A stretch of 64,000 bases of DNA from Rutidosis leptorrhynchoides (GCF_046630445.1 NC_092333.1:180852501-180916500), one strand, 5' to 3'; shown: positions 1 through 11,607, counted from the first letter of the stretch. The notes: a model not told the origin generated them from the sequence alone. Translations and numbers: made by a program.

Positions 1-3000
1 ACCACACTAAGGTCTAAAAGTTTACAAAAGTTTGGTAATTTGGAGGGTGAAATAGATGCGTTGAAGACCATGGCTTCGGCACTTGAACTTAAAGCCGAAA
101 ATGGCATCATCAACGAGGTTGAAAGGAACCAATGGCTCAATGCGAGGAAAGAGTGGTTTCAAAAGGAAAAGATCAAAGTTAACATGTTAAAGCAAAAAGC
201 ACGTGTTCGTTGGATTCTTGAGGGCGACGAAAATTCGAGATACTTTCATTCGGTGATCAAAAGAGGGTACAATAAGAACAATATTAGGGGTTTGCTAATT
301 AATGGTGTTTGGTGTGAGGACCCACTTGCTATCAAAGATGAGGCTTATTCCCACTTTAAAAGTCGTTTTGAAGAATCTCCCGGATTTAGGCCGAGTCTTA
401 TTGATCTTTCGTACCCGACATTATCCCCTGATGAGGCTAATGATCTTGAAACCCCTATCCTTGAATCAGAAGTCCTTGAAGCAATTCACGATTGTGGTAG
501 CTCGAAAGCCCCGGGGCCCGATGGTTTTAATCTTAGATTTTTTAAGAAATTCTGGGATATCATAAAAGAGGATGTTCTTAATGCCATCTCCTGGTTCTGG
601 GAAAAGGGGGAATTCTCCAAGGGTTGTAATGCTTCATTCGTTACCTTAAGCCCGAAGAAAAGTGATCCTATTACACTTAGTGACTACCGGCCTATTAGTC
701 TCATTAGTAGCTACTATAAGATTGTGGCTAAGATTCTCTCCAACAGATTGCGGAAGGTTATCCCTAAATTAATCGGGTCGGAGCAGAGTGCTTTTCTTAG
801 GGAGCGGTATATTCTTGATGGTGTGTTGATAGCCAATGAGTCGATTGATTTTCTAAAAATTCACAAAAAGCGGAGTTTGATCTTCAAGGTTGATTTCGAA
901 AAGGCTTTTGATAGCCTAAATTGGGACTTCCTTTTGGAGGTTATGTCATGCATGGGGTTTGGGACTAGATGGTGTGATTGGATCCGTGGATGCCTCAAAT
1001 CGGCTAGCATCTCTGTTCTCATTAATGGTTCACCCACTCGAGAATTTTCAATGGGTAGGGGGGTTAGACAAGGGGATCCCTTATCTCCTTTTTTATTCAT
1101 ACTTGCTGCGGAAGGTCTTAACATACTCACTAAAGCCGCGGTTGATCGTGGCATTTTCAAGGGGGTGGAAATTGGAAATGATAAGGTTACCATCTCGCAC
1201 CTACAATATGCGGACGACACGATATTTTTTGGTGAATGGTCGAACTCGAATGCTAGCAATCTTATTAAGATATTAAAATGCTTCGAGCTTGCGTCGGGAC
1301 TAAAAGTTAATTTTCTTAAGAGTTGCCTTTATGGTATTGGGGTTGGTGCGAATGAAATTGAATCCTTAGCCTCCCGTATGAAATGTCAAGCCGGTAGTTT
1401 CCCCTTTACCTATCTTGGACTCCCCATCGGAGCAAGGATGAAAAGGATTGGTGATTGGTCTCCGGTTATAGATAAATTCATAAAACGACTTTCGGAATGG
1501 AAAAGAAGAACGTTATCCTTTGGTGGTAGATTAGTCCTAGTTAAATCGGTGCTTAATAGCCTTCCATTGTATTTCTTCGCGCTTTTTCGGGCTCCGCCTT
1601 GTGTGCTTAATTTACTTGAGAGTGTGAGGCGAAATTTCTTTTGGGGCGGGGATCTTTCGGGTTCTAAAATTTCGTGGGTTAAATGGTCTATCACGTGTCT
1701 ACCATATGGGGCGGGGGGTCTTAATATCGGGTCTCTAAAAGGCAAAAATCTTGCCCTTTTGGGCAAATGGTGGTGGAGGTTTAAAACCGAAACCCACTGT
1801 CTTTGGACAAAAATCATTCGTAGCATTTATGGAATTGACGGTGGCTTAAGGTCGGGCGATGGGCTTGCTCGTCAATCGACCTTGGGCATTTGGAATAATA
1901 TTATCATTGCAGGAAATAGCCTCGAAGGTTGTGATATTGCGTTCAGGAACTCATTCAGCAAATCTATTGGTGACGGAAAGAATACTTCATTTTGGAATGA
2001 TAATTGGTGCGGCTCAAGTTGTTTTAAAGACATGTTTCCAAGATTATTCATGCTCGAGTCAAATAAGAACGCTATGCTCAGTGACCGGGTCAAAAAAGTT
2101 GCTGTCTCTGTTAATACCTCAATGCAGGCTGCTGCTACTCATGGTTTTCGTTCGGGTGCTACCTCGTTTCAGTGTGCTGCTGCTCTCGGTTCTGAACCTG
2201 CTGCTCCAGAATGTATTTCGGGCTTGGATGGTGCGAATCGCCCCATCAGATCTCACTGTCCTTCTGTTTTTGTTCCTTCTGTGCAGGTGGTAACCGAAGC
2301 CCCCATCTCAGAATCTGTTTCTGCCCGTCCTCATCATCCAGGTGCGGTGGTCTACAAAACTAACTGGGAATGGTCTCGTTTACCCACAGGAAGAACCGCT
2401 GGTGAATTAACTGATCTTGAGAACCTTATAAACTCGATTCATTTTGATTTTAATTCGGGTGAAAAATGGAAATGGTCGCTAGCAAATGACGGTATATTCA
2501 CGGTAAAACGATTATCCACTCTTATTGATAATCATATCCTCGGTCATCACCCTAGCTTGACTGAAACACTCCGGAACAACCTCATACCTAAAAAGATTGA
2601 AATTTTCATTTGGAGAGTGCTAAAGAAAAGGATCCCGGTAAGGGTCGAGCTTGATAAAAGGGGAATAGATCTTCATAGTGTGCGTTGCCCCATTTGCGAT
2701 GATGGGCTCGAGACGGTTGATCATTCTCTTGTTTCGTGTAAATTCGCTTCGGAAGTTTGGGTTCGCATCTATAATTGGTGGAATATGGGGTCTTGTACGT
2801 TTTCGAGTGTGGAGTCTCTTAAAGGAAGCATCACTCAAGCCTCATCTTCGTTGGGAAAGAAAATTTGGCAAGGAGTGATGTGGGTTTGTGCGTATTATTT
2901 ATGGAAGAACCGCAATATGAAAGCTTTTCGGAACGAAGAGTGGTGTGTCCCGGTCATTGTAAATGAAATTCAAGTGAAAGCGTTCGAATGGATCTCGTGC

Positions 3001-3069
3001 CGGCTTAGGGGTAGGAACATCGATTGGTCTTCTTGGCTTGTTAACCCTCATGTATTTTTAAATTTGTAA
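1..3069 (+). CDS. LINE ORF2 reverse transcriptase (5' partial)
   Basis: The frame is already open at base 1, so the first visible start (a TTG near 40) is not the real one; the endonuclease domain should lie upstream. The order seen from the TTG-based numbering is: a linker with a WILEGDENSRYFH-type motif (about residues 57-69), then the RT core with YRPISL (about 218-223), KVDFEKAFDSLNW holding the first catalytic Asp (about 281-293), GVRQGDPLSPFLF (about 343-355) and YADD (about 393-396), then a C-terminal zf-RVT region with CPICDDG and a following His/Cys pair (about 886-905). ORF2 is the enzyme that copies LINE RNA at a nicked target. It has no internal stop in the window, so the copy may be fairly young. 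About 75 residues after the RT domain (bases about 2118-2358) are Ala/Ser/Pro-rich and do not look like the rest of the protein. No RNase H motif was recognised. Confidence 0.9.
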   Translation, partial: TTLRSKSLQKFGNLEGEIDALKTMASALELKAENGIINEVERNQWLNARKEWFQKEKIKVNMLKQKARVRWILEGDENSRYFHSVIKRGYNKNNIRGLLINGVWCEDPLAIKDEAYSHFKSRFEESPGFRPSLIDLSYPTLSPDEANDLETPILESEVLEAIHDCGSSKAPGPDGFNLRFFKKFWDIIKEDVLNAISWFWEKGEFSKGCNASFVTLSPKKSDPITLSDYRPISLISSYYKIVAKILSNRLRKVIPKLIGSEQSAFLRERYILDGVLIANESIDFLKIHKKRSLIFKVDFEKAFDSLNWDFLLEVMSCMGFGTRWCDWIRGCLKSASISVLINGSPTREFSMGRGVRQGDPLSPFLFILAAEGLNILTKAAVDRGIFKGVEIGNDKVTISHLQYADDTIFFGEWSNSNASNLIKILKCFELASGLKVNFLKSCLYGIGVGANEIESLASRMKCQAGSFPFTYLGLPIGARMKRIGDWSPVIDKFIKRLSEWKRRTLSFGGRLVLVKSVLNSLPLYFFALFRAPPCVLNLLESVRRNFFWGGDLSGSKISWVKWSITCLPYGAGGLNIGSLKGKNLALLGKWWWRFKTETHCLWTKIIRSIYGIDGGLRSGDGLARQSTLGIWNNIIIAGNSLEGCDIAFRNSFSKSIGDGKNTSFWNDNWCGSSCFKDMFPRLFMLESNKNAMLSDRVKKVAVSVNTSMQAAATHGFRSGATSFQCAAALGSEPAAPECISGLDGANRPIRSHCPSVFVPSVQVVTEAPISESVSARPHHPGAVVYKTNWEWSRLPTGRTAGELTDLENLINSIHFDFNSGEKWKWSLANDGIFTVKRLSTLIDNHILGHHPSLTETLRNNLIPKKIEIFIWRVLKKRIPVRVELDKRGIDLHSVRCPICDDGLETVDHSLVSCKFASEVWVRIYNWWNMGSCTFSSVESLKGSITQASSSLGKKIWQGVMWVCAYYLWKNRNMKAFRNEEWCVPVIVNEIQVKAFEWISCRLRGRNIDWSSWLVNPHVFLNL

Positions 3070-3203
3070 TCGTTTGCTTGAGTGCTTCCTCCGCACTTTG
3101 CAAATTTCGGACTTTGTCGGGTCGATCCTTTTGGTGATCGGTGCCGTGTATTGTAACTTATGTTTTGAGTAATTATATTCATCTTGCCTTTCAAAAAAAA
3201 AAA
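1..3203 (+). mobile_element. LINE (plant L1-type non-LTR retrotransposon), 3' part
   Basis: The element enters from the left edge and ends in an 11-A tail at 3193-3203, after a short 3' UTR that follows the ORF stop at 3069. The long open frame carries an L1-type reverse transcriptase and a zf-RVT region, which is the ORF2 layout of plant LINEs. The endonuclease part and the 5' end lie outside the window, so the target-site duplication cannot be checked. A 7-bp inverted repeat (CTTAAGC / GCTTAAG) lies just after the tail at 3205-3225. Confidence 0.9.
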
Positions 3204-3242
3204 TCTTAAGCTTTATCCGCTTAAGGTTTTCATTACACAAGT

Positions 3243-3243
<1 letters not shown>

Positions 3244-3331
<88 letters not shown>

Positions 3332-3343
3332 TATTATTATTAT
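3244..3343. repeat. (TAA)n microsatellite followed by (TTA)n
   Basis: About 87 bases of perfect TAA triplets (3244-3330) are followed by about 13 bases of TTA triplets (3331-3343). The two parts are complementary and can fold on each other. It sits about 40 bp after the LINE tail and may have grown from A-rich LINE sequence. Confidence 0.95.
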
Positions 3344-3554
3344 AAATATTAAATATAAATAATAATATTTGAAACATATGGGTCTTGAGCATAAAAATTG
3401 ACTTGGGAACGGTTTTACATTTCTCATGGGCTAAACTCCAAAGTGTTCGGCCTGTATGGGCCTAGAAGACATAACTTGCTTTAACCTGATTGGGTCAGGA
3501 CCAATTTTCATTTAAGAGATTTATTTATTACTACTAATAATATACGGTTTAAAG

Positions 3555-3794
3555 CAGTGGCGATTCTAGAATGTAAATTCAATGGGGTCCTATCCAATTT
3601 GAGTGGTACTTTCTAAATTTTTTTCATAAAAAATGGCCATTTACTTCCATACAAATCACTAATTCTTAAAATATATGGGGTCCTATCTATAAATTTAGTG
3701 GTGTCCTATACAATTTTAATAGTATTTTATACATAAAAAAATTTATTTAATGGAGTCCTTTGACCCCACTTGACTCCAAGTGGAGTCGCCATTG
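3555..3794. mobile_element. hAT-like MITE (non-autonomous DNA transposon), 240 bp
   Basis: The left end reads CAGTGGCGATTC and the inverted right end reads CAATGGCGACTC; the terminal inverted repeats match at about 11 of the first 14 bases. The ends are flanked by 8-bp direct repeats, GTTTAAAG (3547-3554) and GTTTTAAG (3795-3802), which differ at one base. An 8-bp duplication and CA(G/A)TGGCG ends are typical of the hAT superfamily. There is no coding capacity. Inside, a GGGGTCC(T)AT phrase is repeated. Confidence 0.8.
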
Positions 3795-3802
3795 GTTTTA
3801 AG

Positions 3803-4390
3803 TTACTTTTTTTTATTCTTTTTAGGCCCGAGTAATTCAATAAGAATTGCGAGCTGAAAATTTCTAGATGACCAATTAGTTGTGAGTTGTTTGAAACCGT
3901 GCATGATAACAATTATACCAGTAAGCTAAGAAGTGAACGCGAGGTGTACATGTTACCTTTTCTTGTAATTTGCATAATGTAGTAGGCATGTATATAGTAA
4001 GAACCAACAAAATTCAGTATGTTTATTAGAATAAATGAGTTTTTTGTGCCCGTGATTCGCTGCGGGTTGTTTTTTACAAGGTTCATATGCGTTGCATATG
4101 AAGTTGTTTACATGACAGTGTTATTGACATAGATGCGTAATGGTTACATCAAAAGCATGTTAGTTACATGTTTAACGTGGATGTTTAGTAGCTACTTTAG
4201 TTACGTGGTTATCCCCTAGCAGTTACATAAAAAAACGTCACTGACGTGGATGTCTAGTAGCCACGTTAAAAGTTTATTTACACCATTTGTTTTTTAAGAA
4301 AAGCTTGGCGACTTCTAGTACATTCTGGTTTTTAATAGAGTTTTGTGCTTGTTTCATGCGTATCTTTTTTGGCACAAGGTAGTAAGTAGG

Positions 4391-4435
<45 letters not shown>

Positions 4436-4599
4436 TGAAACTCTTTGAAAACATTGACGTAGATGCATGATATGACCAAAACTGACGGTTTTTATTATGC
4501 GGTGTCGTTAGGTTGCAAGAGGTCGAAATTAGCTATCAGAATAGGGGTAATAGTTTTATTTTTATATTTAGCGGGGCGTAAATCGTACTACTCCTTATT
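3803..4599. other. Gene-free AT-rich spacer
   Basis: No gene is seen. The stretch holds a near-palindrome CATATGCGTTGCATATG near 4085, short repeated phrases around GTTACATG and ACGTGGATGT(T/C)TAGTAGC between about 4130 and 4270, and the poly-T run listed separately. A GC hairpin-like phrase, CCCGTGATTCGCTGCGGG, lies near 4050. The origin is not recognised; an old transposon relic is possible. Confidence 0.5.
4393..4433. repeat. Poly-T tract (about 41 T)
   Basis: An uninterrupted run of about 41 T. It could be the tail of a minus-strand retroposed sequence, but no SINE or LINE body was recognised to its right. Confidence 0.9.
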
Positions 4600-5975
4600 A
4601 TGGTGAGTAAAGGAAGTATGACTTAAGGTCAAATTTTTAAGAGGTCAGCAGAATCGAACCTATTAGCTTAGGATATTCCTAGAGTAGAGGAGTAGTTGTA
4701 AATTATCTAATTTTGGGTTTTCTAGTTTATAAGATAAAATAAAGCAAATGCGATAAAATTTGTAATTCATATAAGGTTAAAGCAAGTGCATACTATGACT
4801 TCGTTAGTTAATCTTCCGAGATTATGAAATGTTGGCTCATGAATAGCTAGTGACCTTGTATTTATTACACTGGTCCTACCGCCCCTGTCAGAAGACATGT
4901 CACTGGATAACGCGTTAGGCTTGAAGATTCTGAATAGACAGCAACGTCCCCATACCCCGACGCCCGTGCAGCCTGACTACAAGCATACGCGTTCAGACGG
5001 CTCATCCAATTGAACAACTCGGTTAGGTGACGTATTAACGTTCCAAAAGGTCTTAAATTTCTTAAGAATAATAAAATACACGGTATCCCATATCCGAGAT
5101 ACGCGATGTGTGTTGATGCTTCCGTTAATGATTGGTTTTAAAAGATAGTTAGGCCCTTAAAAGTTTTTAACCATAAAGAACACCATGGCCAAGTCGGTGT
5201 GACTTCCACGAACACGTTCGAATATCCTAACGATCCAATCTTTTATGAGTTTAAGCAAACATTTCCTTAATTAACTATGAATCCCCCAGGCGGGGTGCAA
5301 TGCTTGAGACCGCGTTATGGTAAATTGTACTAATCAGCACTAACCGGGTTTCATGGCCTTACTTAGCAGAGGTACCGCTTACAACATCCGTTTTGCTTCA
5401 GCGCACACGTACGAAGTTTATATGCTTGGTGAGTACACTAGCAAGGTCTAAGACCGACAATATACTATGGGCATAGTTAGATGTTTCACCATGAAAGAGT
5501 CCTTAGTCAGAATCCAAAGCTCGGTGGACTTACTACAACCGGTGTGCCTCAGTCAAGCTTGCGTTGTATCCGATAGAATTCTCTTACCAAGGGGTGACAC
5601 ATATAGTGTACTCTAAATCAGGGTTCACAACTTCCCAATAACAGAGCCAATAACTACGTTCTATTAGTTGGAAAAGCGATTGAGTTTAAAGCATAATCAG
5701 AAAGTTTGCATACAACAATTGTCAAGTGTTAAACTATTTGTAATCAGCGATATCAAGTTTCAACTGTGTGTGACATCAAAAAGGTTTGTTTTAAATGTTT
5801 ATAGACAATACCATGTCTAGTTTTAAGTTTGTATACCCCATGTTTAAGTAGCATAATGCAGAGTCTGAAAAACAGTATTCAGAGTAATGATTCTTTGTTT
5901 TAGACCACGAGATTTCTAGCGTACAACCTAAGGGTTGCAAAAGTTATACATCTGTTATGAGCACTTGAATATAAA
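4600..5975 (-). other. Decayed repeat, probably old Tekay/Del-like gypsy LTR sequence (left part)
   Basis: No coding sequence is seen. The last part (about 5900-5975) reads GACCACGAGATTTCTAG and onward, resembling GACCACAAGATTTCATAG inside the minus-strand Tekay LTRs at about 41253 and 50154. The match to such LTRs continues on the far side of the copia insertion (37823 onward). The copia element therefore seems to have landed in an old LTR of this kind. The part from 4600 to about 5850 was not matched to anything else in the window. Limits are approximate. Confidence 0.4.
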
Positions 5976-5980
5976 GCTTT
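5976..5980. repeat. Target-site duplication GCTTT of the Sirevirus element (left)
   Basis: GCTTT here is repeated exactly at 37818-37822, directly outside the two LTR ends. This fixes the outer limits of the 31.8-kb composite insertion. Confidence 0.95.
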
Positions 5981-6921
5981 TGTTGAGTCCCCAAAATAAT
6001 TAAGGATTTAATTATGACAAAACAGAATTTATTTGCACTAAAATGTTATGTGCAGCCAGCATAAGTTTATTTATGTATAGACAGCAGATTTCGCTGTGTC
6101 AAGTGTTTAGTATGCTGCCTAGTCTACCAGCACAAGGTAGACAGTATTCTTCAATTAGCACAGGATGTGTACCCAGCAATTCAAGAAGTGACTCAGCAAT
6201 GAAGAACCAGCATAGCTAGAATGCATCTTATTACACAATAAAGCTATGCTCCATTATAAGCATAGTGGTTTCCTGAGTGGTCTACATCAATTGTACTATT
6301 CAACAGAAGTCAAAGACAAAGTTGAACAGAAAAGGACACGTGTTGGCTGCTGACAATTGACCTTACAAGACCACGTGGGAATGCAGAAGTTTAACGCATG
6401 TGCAGACATGTGTTATCCTTTGTCAACGCCTAGGGAACACAACATTCTATTTGTTTAATCAAATAATGGTGCCAAACCGAATTGTGGTGTTCCTGCAAAT
6501 AGCTACTAAAGAGGAAAGAGGAGAGCACGCTCTCTGATGCAGTTGTCTCCACAAGTACAGACATCCTATGTACCAGTGGACAATAGAACAATTACACGGT
6601 CAATAGGACTACTATAAATTGATGTATCCACTATTGAACTAGTGGTGTGGGTTTTATTATTTAGAGTCCAAAACGTGTAATAGCTTTAAGTTTATCCTCA
6701 TAGCTATAAACTAAGTAAATCTGTATCAACCAACTATCATTCCGCCAAGGATAGTTGTAATTCTTTGTGATTCAATCAATAAAGAATAAACCGTTGAAAA
6801 TTACATGTGACTCTATTTAATTTACTTGCTTGAATACTAAACTGTGTCTTAACTGTTAAGTTAATTAAAAGAATTGTATTCACCCCCTACAATACTCCTG
6901 TTGTTTATCAAGGGACCAACA
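5981..6921 (+). repeat. 5' LTR of the Sirevirus element (941 bp)
   Basis: Starts TGTTGAGTCC and ends ACCAACA, followed two bases later by the primer-binding site. A TATA-like CTATAAAT lies at about 6612-6619, a plausible LTR promoter. It pairs with the 3' LTR at 36873-37817. Confidence 0.95.
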
Positions 6922-6923
6922 AC

Positions 6924-6935
6924 TGGTATCAGAGC
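6924..6935 (+). other. Primer-binding site (initiator Met tRNA type)
   Basis: TGGTATCAGAGC lies two bases after the 5' LTR. This is the standard plant copia site, complementary to the 3' end of initiator tRNA-Met, where minus-strand DNA synthesis starts. Confidence 0.95.
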
Positions 6936-6958
6936 TTCAGTCTTGATAATTTATTATC

Positions 6959-8390
6959 TTGGATCTGAATTCTCTCATGGCTGCATATTCAAATACAGCT
7001 TACCTTGAAAATGGCTCATCCAATAGACCACCCAAATTTGATGAAGATGAGTATGAAACTTGGAAGGCAATGTTCATGCTTCACCTGGAGTCTATTGACC
7101 CACTCATGCCTGGTATTGCCACATATGGTCCATTTATCCCAACTGAGGCTATTGATAGTATTCCAGCTACTGCTGACACTCCTGCCATTCCTGGCAGAGA
7201 GGTTATTCTCACTCCAGCAAAATGGGATGCTGAGGACAAACGTCGTGTTGGACTTGACCCTAAGATCATAACTCTGTTAGCTATAACATTACCTAACCAC
7301 ATGTTCAAACTGATTAAGGAAAAACTGAATGCTAAGCTTATGTTAGACTATCTAGATGTTACTTATGAAGGCATGGATGAGGTTAGGCAGAACAAGATTA
7401 TTGCTTTGAAAAGAGAGTTTGAAATGTTATTTGCCTATAAGAATGAGACCCTTAAGCAAACCTTCATTAGGTTTAACTCCTTAGTTGCTGACCTGCTTAC
7501 TTTGAAAATCACATATACTGATTTTGAACAAGTAAACAAATTCATTGACTCACTGTCTGCTAAATGAAAACCTGTGACTGACCCTCTAAGAACCACCCAG
7601 ACTTTAAAGAACTTTAACATGTCTTCTCTCTATGGTACACTTTAGAACAATGAGAAGGCAGAAGCTAAACTTGAACTGAACTTGAAAGAAAACTTTACGT
7701 CTTCCCCCACCACTTCAAAATCTTCTAAAACAGATGATACTGCTCTTATTATTGTTGCTAAAAAGAAAGCTCAAAGGCTTTACTGGTTCAAAATTTAACA
7801 GCAGAAGAAGAGTCAGCTGAAGATGATGTGGAGAGTGGTACTGGGTCTGAAGAGAGCAGTGATGATGAAAATGATGTGGAAGGGTTTGCTGAAGGTATGG
7901 CTTTGCTGGCTAGGCAGTTTAAAAGGTTCAATCGTAATAGAACCAGCAAGTCATACAAAAGGAGTAAGAAGCCGAGTGCTAGGTATAATAGCAAATCAGT
8001 CAAAGGTCCTAAATCTGAGTGTTACAATTGTGTGAAGGTTGGACATTTTGCTGCTGAATGCATGTCCAGGAAACCTTCAATCTCACATGCTAACTCTTTC
8101 TCAAAAGCTGATAGGTACAAGAACAAGTACAAAGCTATGAAAGCTCAAATGAATGAGAGTGCAAAGACTGATAAGAAGCCAGAAAAGGTTCTAGTTGCTG
8201 AGCATCATGACTAGGATGAAACCAGCTCTTCTTCATCTTCTGACAGTAATACTGATGATGATGATGCTGGTTATGCTTCTGGAAAAAAGCTGTGTTTGAT
8301 GGCCAAGGAGGTCGAGGAGTCTAATGAGGATGATAATGGTAGTACATTTGATATGAGGAAAGCTAACCTGAAAAAGGATTCACCTTAATG
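6959..8390 (+). CDS. Sirevirus gag remnant with CCHC zinc knuckle
   Basis: The first part is a copia-type gag domain (about 6959-7567), seen in phrases such as ETWKAMFMLHLES and FIRFNSLVADLL. It is followed by an acidic Ser/Glu-rich linker and a CCHC knuckle, CYNCVKVGHFAAEC, at about 8020-8061. Gag forms the particle that packages the element RNA. The region is degraded, and coordinates mark the recognisable extent. Confidence 0.8.
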
Positions 8391-9685
8391 GAAAATTGAA
8401 ATGCTGTATAAGGTTGATAATTTTCGAACTTATACTGATGATGAAAAAGCTGAAATGTTTGACTACCTAAGAGTTGATCTATGTAGAGGCAGTAAACGTG
8501 AAGAAGTTTTGAAAAATGATAACAAATATCTAAATGATAAACTTAAAGCAAAACTGATGAAATTAAAATCATGAAGGATGAAATTTCAAAACTTGAAAAA
8601 CAAAATTTTGCTCTAAAGTCCCTTCACGTTGAGGCAGCAGATGTTAAGAACCAGCTAAACGATCTCAAAAAGGTTGTTGCTTCATGATGTACATCCGCTA
8701 AACGCACAAATAAATGTGTAAATGAGCAGGTACCTGCCCAAGTTGAAGCCTTCTTTGCTGGTGACTATGCTGCTGTTGCTGCTCTTGCAGAAGTTACTTT
8801 TATGGACCCCATTCTTGAAACTGATCCTGAAGCTGTCTTGCCAAATACTTTTGCTAAGATAGTTAAGGGTAAAAATGTCTTAACTAATAAGTTTGTCAGA
8901 TCTACAGAGACCCCACCACCGTCCATGATAGAAATTTTGGAGAGTGAAGTAAAAGCTAAGGAAACCAGTATTACAATTGATGAAACTACTGATCCCTCAA
9001 GCATTTACTATATGACTCTAAAAGAAAAACACATTAAAAGGGAAATCATTGAAAACAATCAAAGAAAGTCGAAATCAATTGATTCCACTTCGTGTTCAAA
9101 TTCCACCAATGCTGAGCCAGCTGATGAAAATTGTACTTGTCAACCAGTAGCTGATGACAAGCCAGCAAAATGCAATAATGGCAGGTCAAAGGCAGCAATC
9201 AAGATTCATGCTAGTCGACCGGTATCAGCTGACGGGTCAGTAACTTCCCACACTGGCTCGTCGAATAACAAAGGCAAAGCAGTATATCATGATTATGGTA
9301 CTGGTTTTAAGAATAAAGCTGCCCTTAAGGGAAAAGCTAAAGTGGACCAAATTGTGGAATCATGTGCTGCGTTATCTATCACTGAGATAATGACTGTCAA
9401 GCTTGACCAGCTTATAACTGCCATATCTGAATGCAGACCTGATCTTACTGCCCCCATTTACTCAGTGTATGACCAGTCACCGATACCAAATGTGAGAAAA
9501 TGCTACAAGTGTGGCAGCAAGTTTTACTTAGCTAACCGGTGTACTCTAACCCTAACCCCATATGCTGCTGCCTCTTCAAGCAAACCAGCAGACAGGAAGA
9601 GATCATCAAAGATGACCCTTCCAGAACCCATCCTTGAATGGGTTCCCAAAAAGAACTAATCTCTTAGCTACTGTGCATGGCATTC
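8391..9685 (+). CDS. Sirevirus gag-pol linker region, cut by the nested element
   Basis: The longest clean stretch is 8802-9659. It is Lys/Ser/Asp-rich and low in known motifs, and contains a second knuckle-like cluster, CYKCGSKFYLANRC, at about 9501-9542. Such a long charged section between gag and protease is seen in the Sirevirus group. The nested Athila-like LTR begins at 9686, after the CATTC target site. No function is claimed. Confidence 0.55.
9681..9685. repeat. Target-site duplication CATTC of the Athila-like element (left)
   Basis: CATTC is repeated exactly at 26511-26515, just outside the other end of the nested element. Confidence 0.95.
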
Positions 9686-10150
9686 TGATAATGCTAAAAA
9701 CGAACATATATTTCATAGCATTATCCCTCAAGAAAGACAAGCTTTTAGTTGCAATTGTTCTATTTACAAGTGATATTCGTTCAAATAATAAAAGGTGAAG
9801 ACAAAAAAAAGATTCGACGAATTGAAGACGCAAACGACCAAAAAGCTCAAAAGTACAAAATACAATCAAAGTGGTTCAAATTATTGATGAGAAACGTCTC
9901 AAAATTACAAGAGTACAAGCCGCAAAACGCAAAATACAAGATATTAAATTGTACGCAAGGACGTTCGAAAATCCGGAACCGGGACCAGAATCAACTCTCA
10001 ACGCTCGACGCAACGGACTAAAAATTACAAGTCAACTATGTACATAAATATAATATAATATATAAATAATTCTTAAAATTATTTATAAATTATATTTATT
10101 TATTAAATCGTCGGCAAGCTAGGAAACAAAGTCATGTGAGCTGGAAAAGT

Positions 10151-10201
10151 AGGCCATGCGATCGCATGGCCTGGCCGTTATAAACCCATGCGATCGCATG
10201 G
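10151..10201. promoter_or_regulatory. Paired 16-bp palindrome in the 5' LTR, upstream of a TATA-like box
   Basis: CCATGCGATCGCATGG occurs at 10154-10169 and 10186-10201, with a 32-bp start-to-start distance and a 16-nt spacer. The first copy extends to a perfect 22-bp palindrome (10151-10172). A TATA-like CTATAAAT follows at 10223. The pair is seen directly; a regulatory or RNA-structure role is inference. Confidence 0.75.
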
Positions 10202-10284
10202 TGAACAGTATCTGGTGACATCCTATAAATTTCGCGTGTTTTGGCCAGTTTAAACATCTTTTTCTTTCCTCTCTTACTCTCAAC

Positions 10285-10285
<1 letters not shown>

Positions 10286-10342
<57 letters not shown>
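10286..10342. repeat. (AT)n microsatellite in the 5' LTR
   Basis: About 57 bases of TA dinucleotides. The same spot in the 3' LTR holds a longer run (25164-25249), so repeat length changed after insertion. Confidence 0.95.
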
Positions 10343-10345
<3 letters not shown>

Positions 10346-11607
10346 TTTTAATTTTAAATTCTAATAATAAGGGTATGTTAGCGAATGTTGTAAGGGTGTA
10401 AGTCGAAATTCTGTCCGTGTAACGCTACGCTATTTTTAATCATTGTAAGTTATGTTCAACCTTTTTAAATTAATGTCTAGTAGCTAAGTTATTATTATAC
10501 TTATTTAAGCCGAAGTAATCATGATGTTGGGCTAAAATATTAACACGGGGTAATTGGGCTTTGTACCATAATTGGGGTTTGGACAAAAGAACGACACTTG
10601 TGGAAATTAGACTATGGGCTATTAATGGGCTTTATATTTGTTTAATTAAATGATAGTTTGTTAATTAAATATAAAGATTTACAATTGGACGTACCTATAA
10701 ATAACCACATACACTCGATCGGACACGATGAGCGGGATATTTATAAGTACTAATAATCGTTCATTTAACCGGACACGGGAATGGATTAATAATCAATGGA
10801 CTCATTAAAACAAGGGTGAATTATGTACAAGGACACTTGGCGTAATTGTTAACAAAGTATTAAAACCTTGGGTTAAACGCAGTCGACATCCTGGTGTAAT
10901 TATTAAACAAAGTATTAAGACCTTGTTATAGTTTAAGTCCCCAATTAGTTGGAATATTTGACTTCGGATATAAGGATAATTTGACGAGGACACTCTCACT
11001 TTATATTTATGACTAATGGACTGTTATGGACAAAAACCAGACGGACATATCGAATAATCCAGGGCAAAGGACAATTAACCCATGGTAATAAACTAAAATC
11101 AACACGTCAAACATCATGATTACAGAAGTTTAAATAAGCATAATTCCTTTATTTCATATTTAATTGCACTTTTATTTATCGCACTTTTATTTATCGCAAT
11201 TTCATTATCGTTATTTACTTTACGCTTTAAATTAAGTCTTTTATACATTTAATATTTTACATTAGGTTTTAACTGCGACTTAAGTTTTAAAATCGACAAA
11301 CCGGTCATTAAATGGTAAAAACCCCCTTTTATAATAATAATACTACTTATATATATTTATATTTTTACAAACATAGTTTTAAAAATATAGCGTTAAACTT
11401 GGCGAGTTCCCTGTGGACGAACCGGACTTACTAAAAACTACACTACTGTACGATTAGGTACACTGCCTATAAGTGTTGTAGCAAGGTTTAGGTATATCCA
11501 CTCTATAAATAAATAAATAACTTGTGTAAAATTGTATCGTATTTAATAGTATTTCCTAGTAAAAATATAACTATTTCGTATACACTTCGCATAACATCAA
11601 GTATTTT

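Larger units (their letters stand above)
9686..11599 (+). repeat. 5' LTR of the Athila-like element (1,914 bp)
   Basis: Starts TGATAATGCT and ends CATAACATCA. It contains a pair of CCATGCGATCGCATGG palindromes (10154 and 10186), a TATA-like CTATAAAT at 10223-10230 about 22 bp after them, and an (AT)n run at 10286-10342. The layout suggests the promoter lies at about 10150-10280. Confidence 0.95.

Noticed and set aside
4274-4468. A Lys-rich minus-strand protein
   Set aside because: The Lys run is the poly-T tract read backwards. No other coding feature supports it.
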